DNA from: Micavibrio aeruginosavorus ARL-13
GTDB taxonomy: Bacteria > Pseudomonadota > Alphaproteobacteria > Micavibrionales > Micavibrionaceae
Direction of reading: 5' to 3'
Length of the DNA stretch: 64,000 nucleotides
Assembly: GCF_000226315.1 (NCBI RefSeq)
Contig: NC_016026.1
Coordinates: 1,984,001 to 2,048,000 of the forward strand
This document shows positions 1-8,023 of the stretch, in pieces (within the stretch, counting starts at the first letter, position 1; the number at the start of each line of letters is the position of its first letter). The position numbers were made by a program, and so were the translations under genes. The notes below the pieces were generated by a model. That model was not told the DNA's origin. It did no database searches and saw only the letters and a program-made list of their open reading frames with translations.

Positions 1-264
1 GCACAATCCATAACAGTAAAACAACTCCTTTCTCTTGACTCTCCGCTTAACGATGCCGGCGCCACAAGTAAGGATAAAAATGCCATCCTAATTTCTGTTT
101 TGTATGAGACTCCTACTAGTCCCGTTTCTCTGAAATCACTGCAAGGATTCTTTAGTAAAATTAAAGACAGTGCCCACTTTAAAGAAATTATCGTCTTTTC
201 CATTCAAAAGGAAACGCACCAAAAGGTAGCTAACTTTCTAGAAAAAGAGGCAGAAAATGCTTAA
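1..264 (+). CDS. 3' end of an unknown protein, upstream partner of the helicase (possible HamA/AbpA-like)
   Basis: An open frame enters from the left edge and runs 87 codons to a TAA at 262-264; no start lies in the window. The visible C-terminus has a hydrophobic strand (AILISVLYE), an amphipathic helix, a second hydrophobic strand (EIIVFSI) and an acidic Lys/Glu-rich end. It overlaps the helicase start (ATG at 257) by 8 bases, so the two are translationally coupled. Hachiman (HamA-HamB) and AbpAB defence systems consist of a DUF1837-type nuclease gene directly followed by such a helicase, so a HamA-like identity is inferred from context only. The catalytic part would be outside the window. 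Confidence 0.55.
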   Translation, partial: AQSITVKQLLSLDSPLNDAGATSKDKNAILISVLYETPTSPVSLKSLQGFFSKIKDSAHFKEIIVFSIQKETHQKVANFLEKEAENA

Positions 265-2791
265 ACCGATTACGTTAAGCGGGTTCAGAATTAAAAAAAA
301 TTATGAAGACAGTGCATTTCAGCACCTTTATGAGAAATTATTCTGCGGAAATAGCGCCTCCCTGTCAGAGAGTGAAAAACTGCAACTACTTAAATGGGCC
401 GTATTTTTCTTTAACAGAGGCGACGATGGCGTTAAACGTCTTGGATATAGAATAATTGTTAGATACGCAAATGAATTTAAAGATTATAAGCCTTTATATG
501 ACATCGCCATAAACGCTGGTTTTATCCCAGTAGCCAAATTTATCGAGCGCGAATATCTAAACGATAACGATATAGATAGAAGCTTTTTGAGGAATTTCCT
601 ATCTGCCTACAAAACATTCTTTAAAGATGGCAATAAATATCTATCGGTTGAACAAAAAAGGCTTCTTGATTTTAGCAAGTCCATCATAGCTGATTCACTT
701 GTAGTAGCACCGACCTCGTACGGGAAATCAGAAATGATGATTTCCAAAGTGGAAGATAATCTCGATAAAAAAATTTGCATTATCGTCCCAAGCAAAGCCT
801 TATTAGCTCAAACAAAGCGGCGCCTCCTAGAAAGCCAACCCATTACAACAACAGCAAAAAGGATCCTTACTCATCCAGAAATGTTCCAGCATGGGGAAAA
901 GGCAGATAAATTTTTTATATCGACCCTAACACAAGAGAGACTATTCCGGCTGATCCAAAAAGACCCACAATTCTCACTCGATGTTTTACTAATAGATGAA
1001 GCACATAATCTTCTATCAGGAGACGAAAGAGGCGCACTTTTATTACAGGTGCTATTAGTTTTGAAACACAGAAACCCAAACATGGAACTTAAGTTCTATA
1101 CCCCCTTTATCGCCAGTGCAAAAAGCCTTGAATCGCCATATTCAAAATACGAACTGAAGTCTGCACACGCAAAAGAGTTTATAAAGATAGAAAAATATTT
1201 CGTATACGATGCAAAAGGCACAAAAGATCTTTCTTTCTACGATCAATTCATGGACAGAAACACTATCATAGAAGAAAACGTTCCGCTTACGGAATTTGAA
1301 TTTATCAAGGCACACAAAGCAGAAAAAAACATTATATACCTCAACAAACCGCGCGATGTAGAATCTGCGGCCGTTAAGCTTTGTAACACTTCTCCTGATA
1401 TTGAGATGTCCGGAGACGAATCTGGAATCTTTAATGATTCATACAAAGCAATCGCAGAGTTTTTACACCCTGACTACAAACTACTGGGATGCTTAAAAAA
1501 AGGAATCATTTACCATCATGGAAGAATGCCTGAAATTATCAGGCTATATATTGAGTCCCTATTCTCTGAGAATGCAAAATTCTCGTTCGTCGTAACATCA
1601 TCCACCCTTCTGGAGGGCGTGAATATTCCGGCAGAAAAAATGTTTTTATTATCAACAAAGCGCGGCAGAAGCATGCTGTCACGAGCGTCTTTTAAAAATC
1701 TTACGGGCCGTGTTTGCCGATTCAGTGAAATTTTTTCTGAGAAAACGGGAAACTTGCGTATGCTAGAGCCGGAAATATATCTGATTCATGGTGAATATGC
1801 TACCAAAAAACCACCCCATGATTTTTTGAGTGATCAGGCAAAAATAAAATCAGAAGACCGTGACGAGGTAGAAAATCTTCTATTAAAAAAATCACCTGAA
1901 AATGAAGATGAACTAGAAAAAATTAGAGCCGCCTTAGAGTACATAGAAAATATCCAAGAAGGAGCTATAGATAAAGCACTCCAAGAAAACGGCTTTGACA
2001 AAATCAGATATGTGACTTCAGATATCGCCAAAACGTGCTTTAAAAACAATATTCACGATTTCGATATTCACCTAAATGAAGCAACACTTCTGCTGAATCA
2101 TCAGTCATTTATCAACAAAGAGGCGGTAGGTGATGTTAATACGTTACTAGAAACGATTTATAGAATATTCATCAAGGACGTCCAATTAAAAGAAGAGAAT
2201 GGTGAATTTGCGCGTTTAGAACATGGCGCTGCAAGAAAATTTTACGCCATGCTTCTTGATTGGAAAATGAACGGAACATCATACAACCAGATGATCCATT
2301 CTTTTCTTCACTATTGGAAAGAGTTGGAAGAAAAAGCACGCCCACATGAACAAATACCCGTATACGTGGGTAGTTCTTGGGGAGAAATAACGCGATTTGA
2401 AAACGAACATCTTCCCCGATACATTGATTTAAGAAAAAAAGACAATAAACAGCGTGTCAATATAGCCATTGTAAAGATTAAAGAAGAGCAGGATTTTATT
2501 GATTATAATTTGATGAAATACATTGATGCTTTAAACGATCTAGATTTAATCGAGGGGCCATTTTATGACCGAATAAAATATGGAAGCTCAGATCAAAAAG
2601 TAATCTGTCTTTTAAAAAATGGGATTTCAATGGAATTATCTAAGTGCCTATTAAGTGGGGCATATAATGATTTCTTGACGTTTAATTTGGCCAATGACGA
2701 AGTGTATATCCAAAAAGCCGCAATAAACGCTATGGCGAAAAATAACGAAAATAAAATCTTGATATTTGAGCTTCAATTTCATGCGGTATAA
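257..2791 (+). CDS. Ski2-like DEAH-box superfamily 2 helicase, candidate HamB/AbpB-type defence helicase
   Basis: The 844-residue protein has the core of an SF2 helicase. Motif I is APTSYGKSE with the Walker lysine near residue 157, motif II is DEAH at 247-250, HHGRMP at about 421 resembles the Ski2-family HHAG segment, motif V is LLEGVNIPA at 451-459, and motif VI is LTGRVCR at about 482-488. A helical region of about 350 residues follows and has no motif I recognise. The upstream overlapping gene and the AT-rich setting suggest a two-gene anti-phage system of the Hachiman/AbpAB kind, in which the helicase loads or controls a nuclease partner. The helicase call is firm; the defence assignment is inference. 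DNA repair or another helicase-containing defence system would also fit. Confidence 0.85.
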   Translation: MLKPITLSGFRIKKNYEDSAFQHLYEKLFCGNSASLSESEKLQLLKWAVFFFNRGDDGVKRLGYRIIVRYANEFKDYKPLYDIAINAGFIPVAKFIEREYLNDNDIDRSFLRNFLSAYKTFFKDGNKYLSVEQKRLLDFSKSIIADSLVVAPTSYGKSEMMISKVEDNLDKKICIIVPSKALLAQTKRRLLESQPITTTAKRILTHPEMFQHGEKADKFFISTLTQERLFRLIQKDPQFSLDVLLIDEAHNLLSGDERGALLLQVLLVLKHRNPNMELKFYTPFIASAKSLESPYSKYELKSAHAKEFIKIEKYFVYDAKGTKDLSFYDQFMDRNTIIEENVPLTEFEFIKAHKAEKNIIYLNKPRDVESAAVKLCNTSPDIEMSGDESGIFNDSYKAIAEFLHPDYKLLGCLKKGIIYHHGRMPEIIRLYIESLFSENAKFSFVVTSSTLLEGVNIPAEKMFLLSTKRGRSMLSRASFKNLTGRVCRFSEIFSEKTGNLRMLEPEIYLIHGEYATKKPPHDFLSDQAKIKSEDRDEVENLLLKKSPENEDELEKIRAALEYIENIQEGAIDKALQENGFDKIRYVTSDIAKTCFKNNIHDFDIHLNEATLLLNHQSFINKEAVGDVNTLLETIYRIFIKDVQLKEENGEFARLEHGAARKFYAMLLDWKMNGTSYNQMIHSFLHYWKELEEKARPHEQIPVYVGSSWGEITRFENEHLPRYIDLRKKDNKQRVNIAIVKIKEEQDFIDYNLMKYIDALNDLDLIEGPFYDRIKYGSSDQKVICLLKNGISMELSKCLLSGAYNDFLTFNLANDEVYIQKAAINAMAKNNENKILIFELQFHAV

Positions 2792-2867
2792 GTAGAGAAA
2801 ACATATAATCACATGCGAAATCATTACATAGATATTAAATCATCTGATTTATGCCGGGAAAATTGAC

Positions 2868-3314
2868 ATGAATAAATACAAAATCGCAGAAGAAATAATT
2901 AGATTAAGCACTTCCAAAAACTGGGATTTAGCTAAGTTAGAATGGCATTTGGAGGATGTATATTTTGAGGATGAGCCAGAAACTTGTTTATGTGGACACA
3001 CGCCCATTATTGAGGTCTGCATTCTTAAAAACAAAAACAATGGCAATACAGCCAGAGTGGGAAATATTTGTGTCAAAAAATTTATGGGCTTGGATTCTGA
3101 TAAGATTTTTCAATCTGTCAAACGCATTAAGAAAGATGTAACGAAGTCACTTAGCGCAGAAGCCCTTCAATATGCATTTCAAAAAAATTGGATTTTTCTG
3201 AAGGATCGAGATTTTTATATCAGCATTATGAAGAAAAGGCTGCTGACCGAAAAACAGCTTAAATGGAAAAAGGACATTAACTTAAGAGTGCTGTCTAGAT
3301 TATCTAAGCAGTGA
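2868..3314 (+). CDS. Small Cys-containing hypothetical protein
   Basis: This 148-residue protein is not assigned to a named family. Its middle holds CLCGH, then Cys in EVCIL, and Cys in VGNICVKKFMG (about residues 41-70), a spacing that could bind a metal ion or form a compact zinc-ribbon-like core. The rest is helical and rich in Lys. It starts 76 bases after the helicase on the same strand and shares its AT-rich composition, so it may be co-transcribed with it. Nothing follows it except a bidirectional terminator. It could be an accessory member of the defence island or simple island cargo. Confidence 0.65.
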   Translation: MNKYKIAEEIIRLSTSKNWDLAKLEWHLEDVYFEDEPETCLCGHTPIIEVCILKNKNNGNTARVGNICVKKFMGLDSDKIFQSVKRIKKDVTKSLSAEALQYAFQKNWIFLKDRDFYISIMKKRLLTEKQLKWKKDINLRVLSRLSKQ

Positions 3315-3395
3315 AACATAAGCGATATTTCCATATCGGATGTGATAACATGTGGTATGAAAATCCTTCACCAAAATCCGCAATCAAGATTGTAA

Positions 3396-3440
3396 TTTGC
3401 CTATAAAAACTCTCATTTTACGGGAGTTTTTATAGGCAAA
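3396..3440. terminator. Bidirectional intrinsic terminator
   Basis: Two perfect 17-base arms (3396-3412 and 3424-3440) surround an 11-base loop. A CTC/GAG core is flanked by A5 and T5 runs, so the hairpin can end transcription in both directions. It sits between the plus-strand small gene ending at 3314 and the minus-strand operon ending at 3447. Confidence 0.75.
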
Positions 3441-3446
3441 ATATCT

Positions 3447-3953
3447 CTAATCAATAAACCCGGCGCATATACTATTTTGCAAATTAAACGCAAATTTTCG
3501 CAATCCACAGATAAACTCATCCTTGCCACTTAAAGGATCCAAGTGTCGAAATTTACGTTTCATAATTTTGTACTCCCACGCCGATAAGCGATTCGCTACA
3601 AAATCGCTCTCAGCCATAACATCGTCAGAAAGACCCACAAGCAAATCTTGCAAGACACTATCATCAATATCCATTCCATGAATTTTTCTTAGACGGAGAA
3701 ATCTTTCCATCTCTATTAATAAGTCAACGCATCTACTGCCCGTATAACCCATCTCTTGTCGAATCTCATCCAGTATATAGATAAGATTCAAGCATTTTCT
3801 GCGAACGCTTTTCTCATAGATCACATCATACGCCGGAGAATCGGCTTCAAGCTTCCTATAGTCTATGCGCTTTTTATCACCCATATCAAAAAGGATACTC
3901 TCAACGAAATCAGAGAGTGAATTGCGTTCGGTATCAAGATCCACTGCACACAT
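3447..3953 (-). CDS. Hypothetical helical protein, last gene of the luxI operon (orf168)
   Basis: The 168-residue protein has no family I recognise. It is predicted mostly alpha-helical and acidic at the N-terminus, with a basic C-terminal half (KIMKRKFRHLDP). There is no signal peptide or membrane segment, so it should be cytoplasmic. Its ATG lies one base after the TAG of the E2 gene, the tight spacing of a coupled operon, and it is the last gene before the 3396-3440 terminator. Position suggests a role tied to the acyl-CoA/homoserine-lactone genes, for example as an assembly or regulatory partner, but nothing in the sequence shows this. Confidence 0.7.
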   Translation of the reverse strand: MCAVDLDTERNSLSDFVESILFDMGDKKRIDYRKLEADSPAYDVIYEKSVRRKCLNLIYILDEIRQEMGYTGSRCVDLLIEMERFLRLRKIHGMDIDDSVLQDLLVGLSDDVMAESDFVANRLSAWEYKIMKRKFRHLDPLSGKDEFICGLRKFAFNLQNSICAGFID

Positions 3954-3954
3954 A

Positions 3955-4947
3955 CTAAACCCCCAGTAATTTAGCGTAAGCCTTTATATTGTCCTCAATA
4001 TCCACTAGAAACGCCGCAACATAGGCACCGTTCATTACGCGATGATCAAACGTAACGGACAACGATGCCTTCCTGCCCCATCCATTCTTTGTAAATATAT
4101 CGAAGGGTGATCCAATAAAAATTGTTGCCACGGATGGATGCACTACTACGGGCGTAGCTCGATGCGCGCCTAGCGATGACATGTCGCTAATGGATACAGA
4201 GTGATAACCCTTTTCACGTCTTACCAAAGAAGAACGAAAAGTATTTACGAAGGAGATAACGTCAGAGCACTGATATACTGATACCACGTGATTGAGAAGA
4301 TCATCATTATTATCCGCAACGGCAATGCCGAGAATGGTCTTTTCCGAAAAAATAATCGTATCGTCAAAATCAATTTTAATTTTGAACTTATCAAACCTTT
4401 CGATTGATTTTGATATTGCCCAACAGATGATCTCCATAGAGCGAGGAACAACATTTTTTTCATTTTTTCGAAAATGTTTCTTTATGAGATCAATGAAATC
4501 CCAAGAAATATCTCGCTCAACCGTTGCAGGAACAACAATCGCGGCTGATTTCTTCATTGATCCGACGAGGGCCTGCTGACACGCGGACAGCGTTTCTTCC
4601 CTTTTGCTATTACCGCTTTCTATATTAATATTTTTTGACGGAACACTATCCTTTTTTCTTTTTTGATTAGAGGCTAAAAACGTTGTTTCGCCCTCACCTT
4701 TTAGATTTTTTCGTATAATCAAGAGATTTGATCCCACGGGGAGAATGTCCCCTGGCTTACAGGTTATATTGCAAACACACCCATCTGTCGGAGATGGAAT
4801 TTCGACAACAGCTTTATCGGTTTCAACTTCAATAACCCCCTCATCTTCGCGAACGAACTCGCCGTTTGAGCGCAATATACTTTTTACCGTTACATAGCGA
4901 ACACCCTCACCAAGATTAGGAACTGTGATTTCCAAGGCACCATCCAT
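3955..4947 (-). CDS. Lipoyl-domain 2-oxoacid dehydrogenase E2 acyltransferase, short form
   Basis: E2 carries the acyl group from E1 on a lipoyl arm and transfers it to CoA. Residues 1-78 form a lipoyl domain with the lipoylation lysine in ETDKAVVEI (K45). Residues about 120-330 form the chloramphenicol-acetyltransferase-like catalytic domain ending in DHRVMNGA. The usual catalytic motif is HxxxDG; here the aspartate is Asn (H302, N306), as also happens in some other E2 branches. At 330 residues it is about 100 shorter than usual: the peripheral subunit-binding domain that normally anchors E1/E3 is missing and only a charged linker is seen. It follows E1 by one base; no E3 gene is nearby. Confidence 0.9.
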   Translation of the reverse strand: MDGALEITVPNLGEGVRYVTVKSILRSNGEFVREDEGVIEVETDKAVVEIPSPTDGCVCNITCKPGDILPVGSNLLIIRKNLKGEGETTFLASNQKRKKDSVPSKNINIESGNSKREETLSACQQALVGSMKKSAAIVVPATVERDISWDFIDLIKKHFRKNEKNVVPRSMEIICWAISKSIERFDKFKIKIDFDDTIIFSEKTILGIAVADNNDDLLNHVVSVYQCSDVISFVNTFRSSLVRREKGYHSVSISDMSSLGAHRATPVVVHPSVATIFIGSPFDIFTKNGWGRKASLSVTFDHRVMNGAYVAAFLVDIEDNIKAYAKLLGV

Positions 4948-4948
4948 A

Positions 4949-6970
4949 TCACAAAACTCCCATAACTTTTTTAATCGCCATGACTACATCATCAGCATCC
5001 GGTAAAACTGATAGCTCTTGTATACGATTAAATGGAATCAATACATCATCGCGTGAGACAAGGACCGGTGCATGGTACATTTCAGAGAAAACGTCAGGAT
5101 CAGAGAGAATCTCACTAATAACATTCTGCCCAAAACCGCATGTTTTATTATCTTCGTGAACGACAATAAGTCGTCCCGTTTTAGAGACAGAACGCTTCAC
5201 CGAAGATAAATCACACGGAACGATTGAGCGAATATCAAAAACTTCAACCTGAATCCCCACTTCAGACACGGTTACCGTGGCGTCGGAAACAATATCAACA
5301 CAATTTCCCCACGTCACAATAGTCACATGTTGGCCATGATTTTTCGAACTGGGACTTTCGATAAGAAGTTGCGCTTCGCGTCGTACCGGAAAATTTTTCT
5401 GAAACAAATTTTTAGGCAAAAGGAAGAGAACCGGGTCATCGCCATAGGCGGAAAAATGTAACATTTCAGCGACATCATTCGCATCACTAGGTATATAAAC
5501 TTTTAAACCTGGGATATGTGCAAACCAAGATTCATTCGTTTGGCTATGCCATGGGCCACCACCTGATATATAACCCCCGCATGGGGCGTATATAATCATG
5601 GGACACTTATAATCGCCATTTGTTCTCCACCGTAAGGTAGCTATTTGATTTGCGATTTGGTTAAACGCTGTTCCAACAAAATCAATAAACTGCAGCTCAA
5701 AAATTGGGAAATACCCTTTTTGGCACACTCCTGAGGCTATGCCAGCAATCGTTGCCTCGGCCAATGGTGAATTAACCACACGCCCCGCATAACGGGAGGA
5801 CAGCCCCTTCGTCAAACCAAAAACGCCCCCTTTGGGGTCTTCTACATCTTCTCCAAAGACGAGGACATCATCACGATCCTGCATAATTTTCGTCAGCGTT
5901 TCGTTAAACGCTTGAATGATATTCCACTCATTGCCCTCGAATGTATTTTCAAAAGATTTTGGCTGTAAACTCTTTCTTGGAGACCATAAATTATCCTTAA
6001 TATTCTCAATTTGTGGAGACGGCGCTTGTTCCGCATTGTGGTAGATCATTTTAACTTCATCTTTGACCACAGCATCCAACGCATCGAATTCTTCGCCCGT
6101 GATCACTCCGTACTTCAAAAGCGAATCCTTAAGAGCCACAATTGGATCATGCAACACCATATCTTTTAACTCATCCTCAGGCCTATAGCGCGACTGGTCG
6201 TCCGATGAGGTATGAGACATCATACGATCCATCTTCACCCAGGCAATCTGTGGCCCCCTGCCAGAGCGGACTTGAGAAAAAATATCTGAAAATTCTTCAT
6301 ATACGGAGCTCACATCCCGTCCATTTACGACACGCGTTCTATCCGCAGGCAAAAGCCCCAGTGCGAGTGGGCTGATATCCTGCGTCGGTGTACTGATCCC
6401 GTAGCCATTATCCGAAACAATAAATATTATCGGCAAATTTTCTTGGATAGAAAACGCCAAAGCTTCAAAAAATTCACCTTGGCGTGTGCTTGCATCACCA
6501 ATGCAACACAGGACAACGTCATTAGATCGTTGCATTTTATTAGCCCATGCATGCCCTGCAGCCGGCAGGCACTGAAGCCCCGTTGGGGTAGCACAAGACA
6601 TTACATTTAAAGGCTTATAGCTAAAGTGACTCGACATCTGCCGACCGGCGCTGCTGGAAGCTGCTTTAGCGAAGAATCCTAGCGCTATATCTTCTAACGG
6701 CACGCCCATACTAAGCAAGAGCGCGCGATCCCGATAATAACAGTAAACACTATCACCGCTTTTAATATGAGGAGCTATTACCACAAGAGACTCATGTCCA
6801 GCACTTGGCAAACAAAACTGCCCTCGTCCCTGGCGGAAAAGTATACTCTCTCGCACATCAGACTCACGTGAAAGCATCATGATTTTCAGAAGATCACGCG
6901 CAGAGTGTCCATTTTTTTCTGCTTCAAAAACTAAAAACTCATAAAGTGGTTTTTTATTCGTAGCCTGCAT
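4949..6970 (-). CDS. Fused E1 alpha-beta 2-oxoacid dehydrogenase, branched-chain type
   Basis: The enzyme decarboxylates a 2-oxoacid with thiamine diphosphate and loads the acyl group on E2. Residues 1 to about 325 are the alpha part, with the thiamine-binding motif starting at GDA (158) and ending at DN (187-188). About 345-673 are the beta part, with PLAEATIAG, GGGPWHSQ and PGLKVYIPSD. The alpha-subunit loop HTSSDDQSRYRP matches the HSTSDDxSxYR loop of branched-chain 2-oxoacid dehydrogenases rather than the SDPG form of pyruvate dehydrogenases, so isovaleryl-, isobutyryl- or 2-methylbutyryl-CoA are likely products. Such alpha-beta fusions are known in other bacteria. Its start overlaps the end of orf111 by 17 bases, inside the luxI operon. 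Confidence 0.92.
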   Translation of the reverse strand: MQATNKKPLYEFLVFEAEKNGHSARDLLKIMMLSRESDVRESILFRQGRGQFCLPSAGHESLVVIAPHIKSGDSVYCYYRDRALLLSMGVPLEDIALGFFAKAASSSAGRQMSSHFSYKPLNVMSCATPTGLQCLPAAGHAWANKMQRSNDVVLCCIGDASTRQGEFFEALAFSIQENLPIIFIVSDNGYGISTPTQDISPLALGLLPADRTRVVNGRDVSSVYEEFSDIFSQVRSGRGPQIAWVKMDRMMSHTSSDDQSRYRPEDELKDMVLHDPIVALKDSLLKYGVITGEEFDALDAVVKDEVKMIYHNAEQAPSPQIENIKDNLWSPRKSLQPKSFENTFEGNEWNIIQAFNETLTKIMQDRDDVLVFGEDVEDPKGGVFGLTKGLSSRYAGRVVNSPLAEATIAGIASGVCQKGYFPIFELQFIDFVGTAFNQIANQIATLRWRTNGDYKCPMIIYAPCGGYISGGGPWHSQTNESWFAHIPGLKVYIPSDANDVAEMLHFSAYGDDPVLFLLPKNLFQKNFPVRREAQLLIESPSSKNHGQHVTIVTWGNCVDIVSDATVTVSEVGIQVEVFDIRSIVPCDLSSVKRSVSKTGRLIVVHEDNKTCGFGQNVISEILSDPDVFSEMYHAPVLVSRDDVLIPFNRIQELSVLPDADDVVMAIKKVMGVL

Positions 6971-7289
6971 TTGCTGCCGCCATCATACTATCAAGAATCT
7001 TTTTTCTAAGAACTTCATCATCTATGGACGCATAGCGCACAAGAATGCCATGGATCATATTGGCTTCTTTCTGACGGATGCTTTCAAAACACGAACGCGG
7101 CAAATCATCCGAAATAGACATTTTCTGAATCAAAAATTCAGCGTCTTTGACCGCACGTTCAAATATTGAAGCTATTCCATCACACGATATATTTTCAAAT
7201 TCCCGAACCAACCAACGTGCACAGCACATGGCATTTTCAATATTTTCAGCCAATTCTTTCGGATTATATTTTACTTCCTCTGTCTTCAT
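6954..7289 (-). CDS. Hypothetical helical protein between luxI and E1 (orf111)
   Basis: This 111-residue, probably all-helical cytoplasmic protein has no family I recognise. It contains CCARWLVREFE near the N-terminus and an Ala-rich tail. Its ATG overlaps the luxI stop (TGATG at 7287-7291) and its 3' end overlaps the E1 start by 17 bases, so it is translated in a coupled series with both. The conserved-looking position between a homoserine-lactone synthase and an acyl-CoA-producing enzyme makes a bridging, chaperone or regulatory role possible, but this is inference. Confidence 0.75.
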   Translation of the reverse strand: MKTEEVKYNPKELAENIENAMCCARWLVREFENISCDGIASIFERAVKDAEFLIQKMSISDDLPRSCFESIRQKEANMIHGILVRYASIDDEVLRKKILDSMMAAANAGYE

Positions 7290-7924
7290 CAGGCTCTCTT
7301 GCGTTCTTGCTTTGCGTTATTTTCTTCAAAAACAGATCCTTGCACGCCAAATTTTTCGCGAACTGACGTTAGTATTTTTTTATTAATATCAATTTTTCCC
7401 ACGAGGATTCCTTCTCGCTCATTTAACTGATGAATGGGCCCAAGAAATTCAATTGGCCACCCAGACCTGATAAAAACAGCTTTCCAAATTGGCGGAGTCA
7501 TTACGCCAATCATCCATGAGATATTGTTTTCAAGACCAAATTCCAGAAAAGCCGTTAGCAATTCACCATGAATCTTCCGGCGTATATGAACAGACTGGTT
7601 TTTATCAATACAAAAGCGAGAACATTCCCAAATATCTTCAGCATGAGGCAAAGACATACTGGTGACAGCGTTGGGCCATAAATTCTCAATCATATAAGGG
7701 CGGGTCGTTGGAAATAAACGCGTGCAACCACGAACAACGCCTGATTCATCTCTACAGGCTAGATAGGTTGTTGCCGGTGTGTCATAAACGTCATATTCCA
7801 TACCCTTATAAAATGGGACATCATAGGACTGACGCACTTGGAAAGCTTGGTGTCGCAGACGATATATGGAGGGAATAATATCCCCATATTCATGCGCATT
7901 CTCGATTGAAACAGCTACAACCAT
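7289..7924 (-). CDS. luxI: LuxI-family acyl-homoserine-lactone synthase
   Basis: The protein makes an N-acyl-homoserine lactone from S-adenosylmethionine and an acyl-ACP or acyl-CoA. The 211 residues match the family length. Conserved residues are seen in order: LRHQAFQVR, the acidic ME-D-YD stretch, GCTRLFPTTRPYMI, and WECSRF with the active-site Glu/Arg. The usual tryptophan in the GWDVP segment is replaced by Tyr (SYDVP). Downstream genes encode a branched-chain E1 and E2, which suggests an acyl-CoA substrate such as isovaleryl-CoA, as known for BjaI-type synthases; this is inferred. A lux-box-like palindrome lies about 50 bases upstream, and a G-rich ribosome site (AAGGGGGG) precedes the ATG. 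Confidence 0.93.
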   Translation of the reverse strand: MVVAVSIENAHEYGDIIPSIYRLRHQAFQVRQSYDVPFYKGMEYDVYDTPATTYLACRDESGVVRGCTRLFPTTRPYMIENLWPNAVTSMSLPHAEDIWECSRFCIDKNQSVHIRRKIHGELLTAFLEFGLENNISWMIGVMTPPIWKAVFIRSGWPIEFLGPIHQLNEREGILVGKIDINKKILTSVREKFGVQGSVFEENNAKQERKRA

Positions 7925-7971
7925 TCTCCCCCCTTGTCAGGGACAGATAAGCAAGATTGGGTAACGCTGTA

Positions 7972-7991
7972 ACTTGGCCGATCGGCCAGGG
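7972..7991 (-). promoter_or_regulatory. lux-box-like operator upstream of luxI
   Basis: A 20-base imperfect dyad contains a perfect 14-base palindrome, TGGCCGATCGGCCA (7975-7988). Its length and its centre, about 57 bases before the luxI start, fit a LuxR-binding site overlapping the -35 region. It lies in the 99-base gap between luxR and luxI, where autoregulatory lux boxes are usually found. Confidence 0.65.
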
Positions 7992-8023
7992 GAGAGAAGG
8001 AAGAATTATATAAAAATGAAAAC

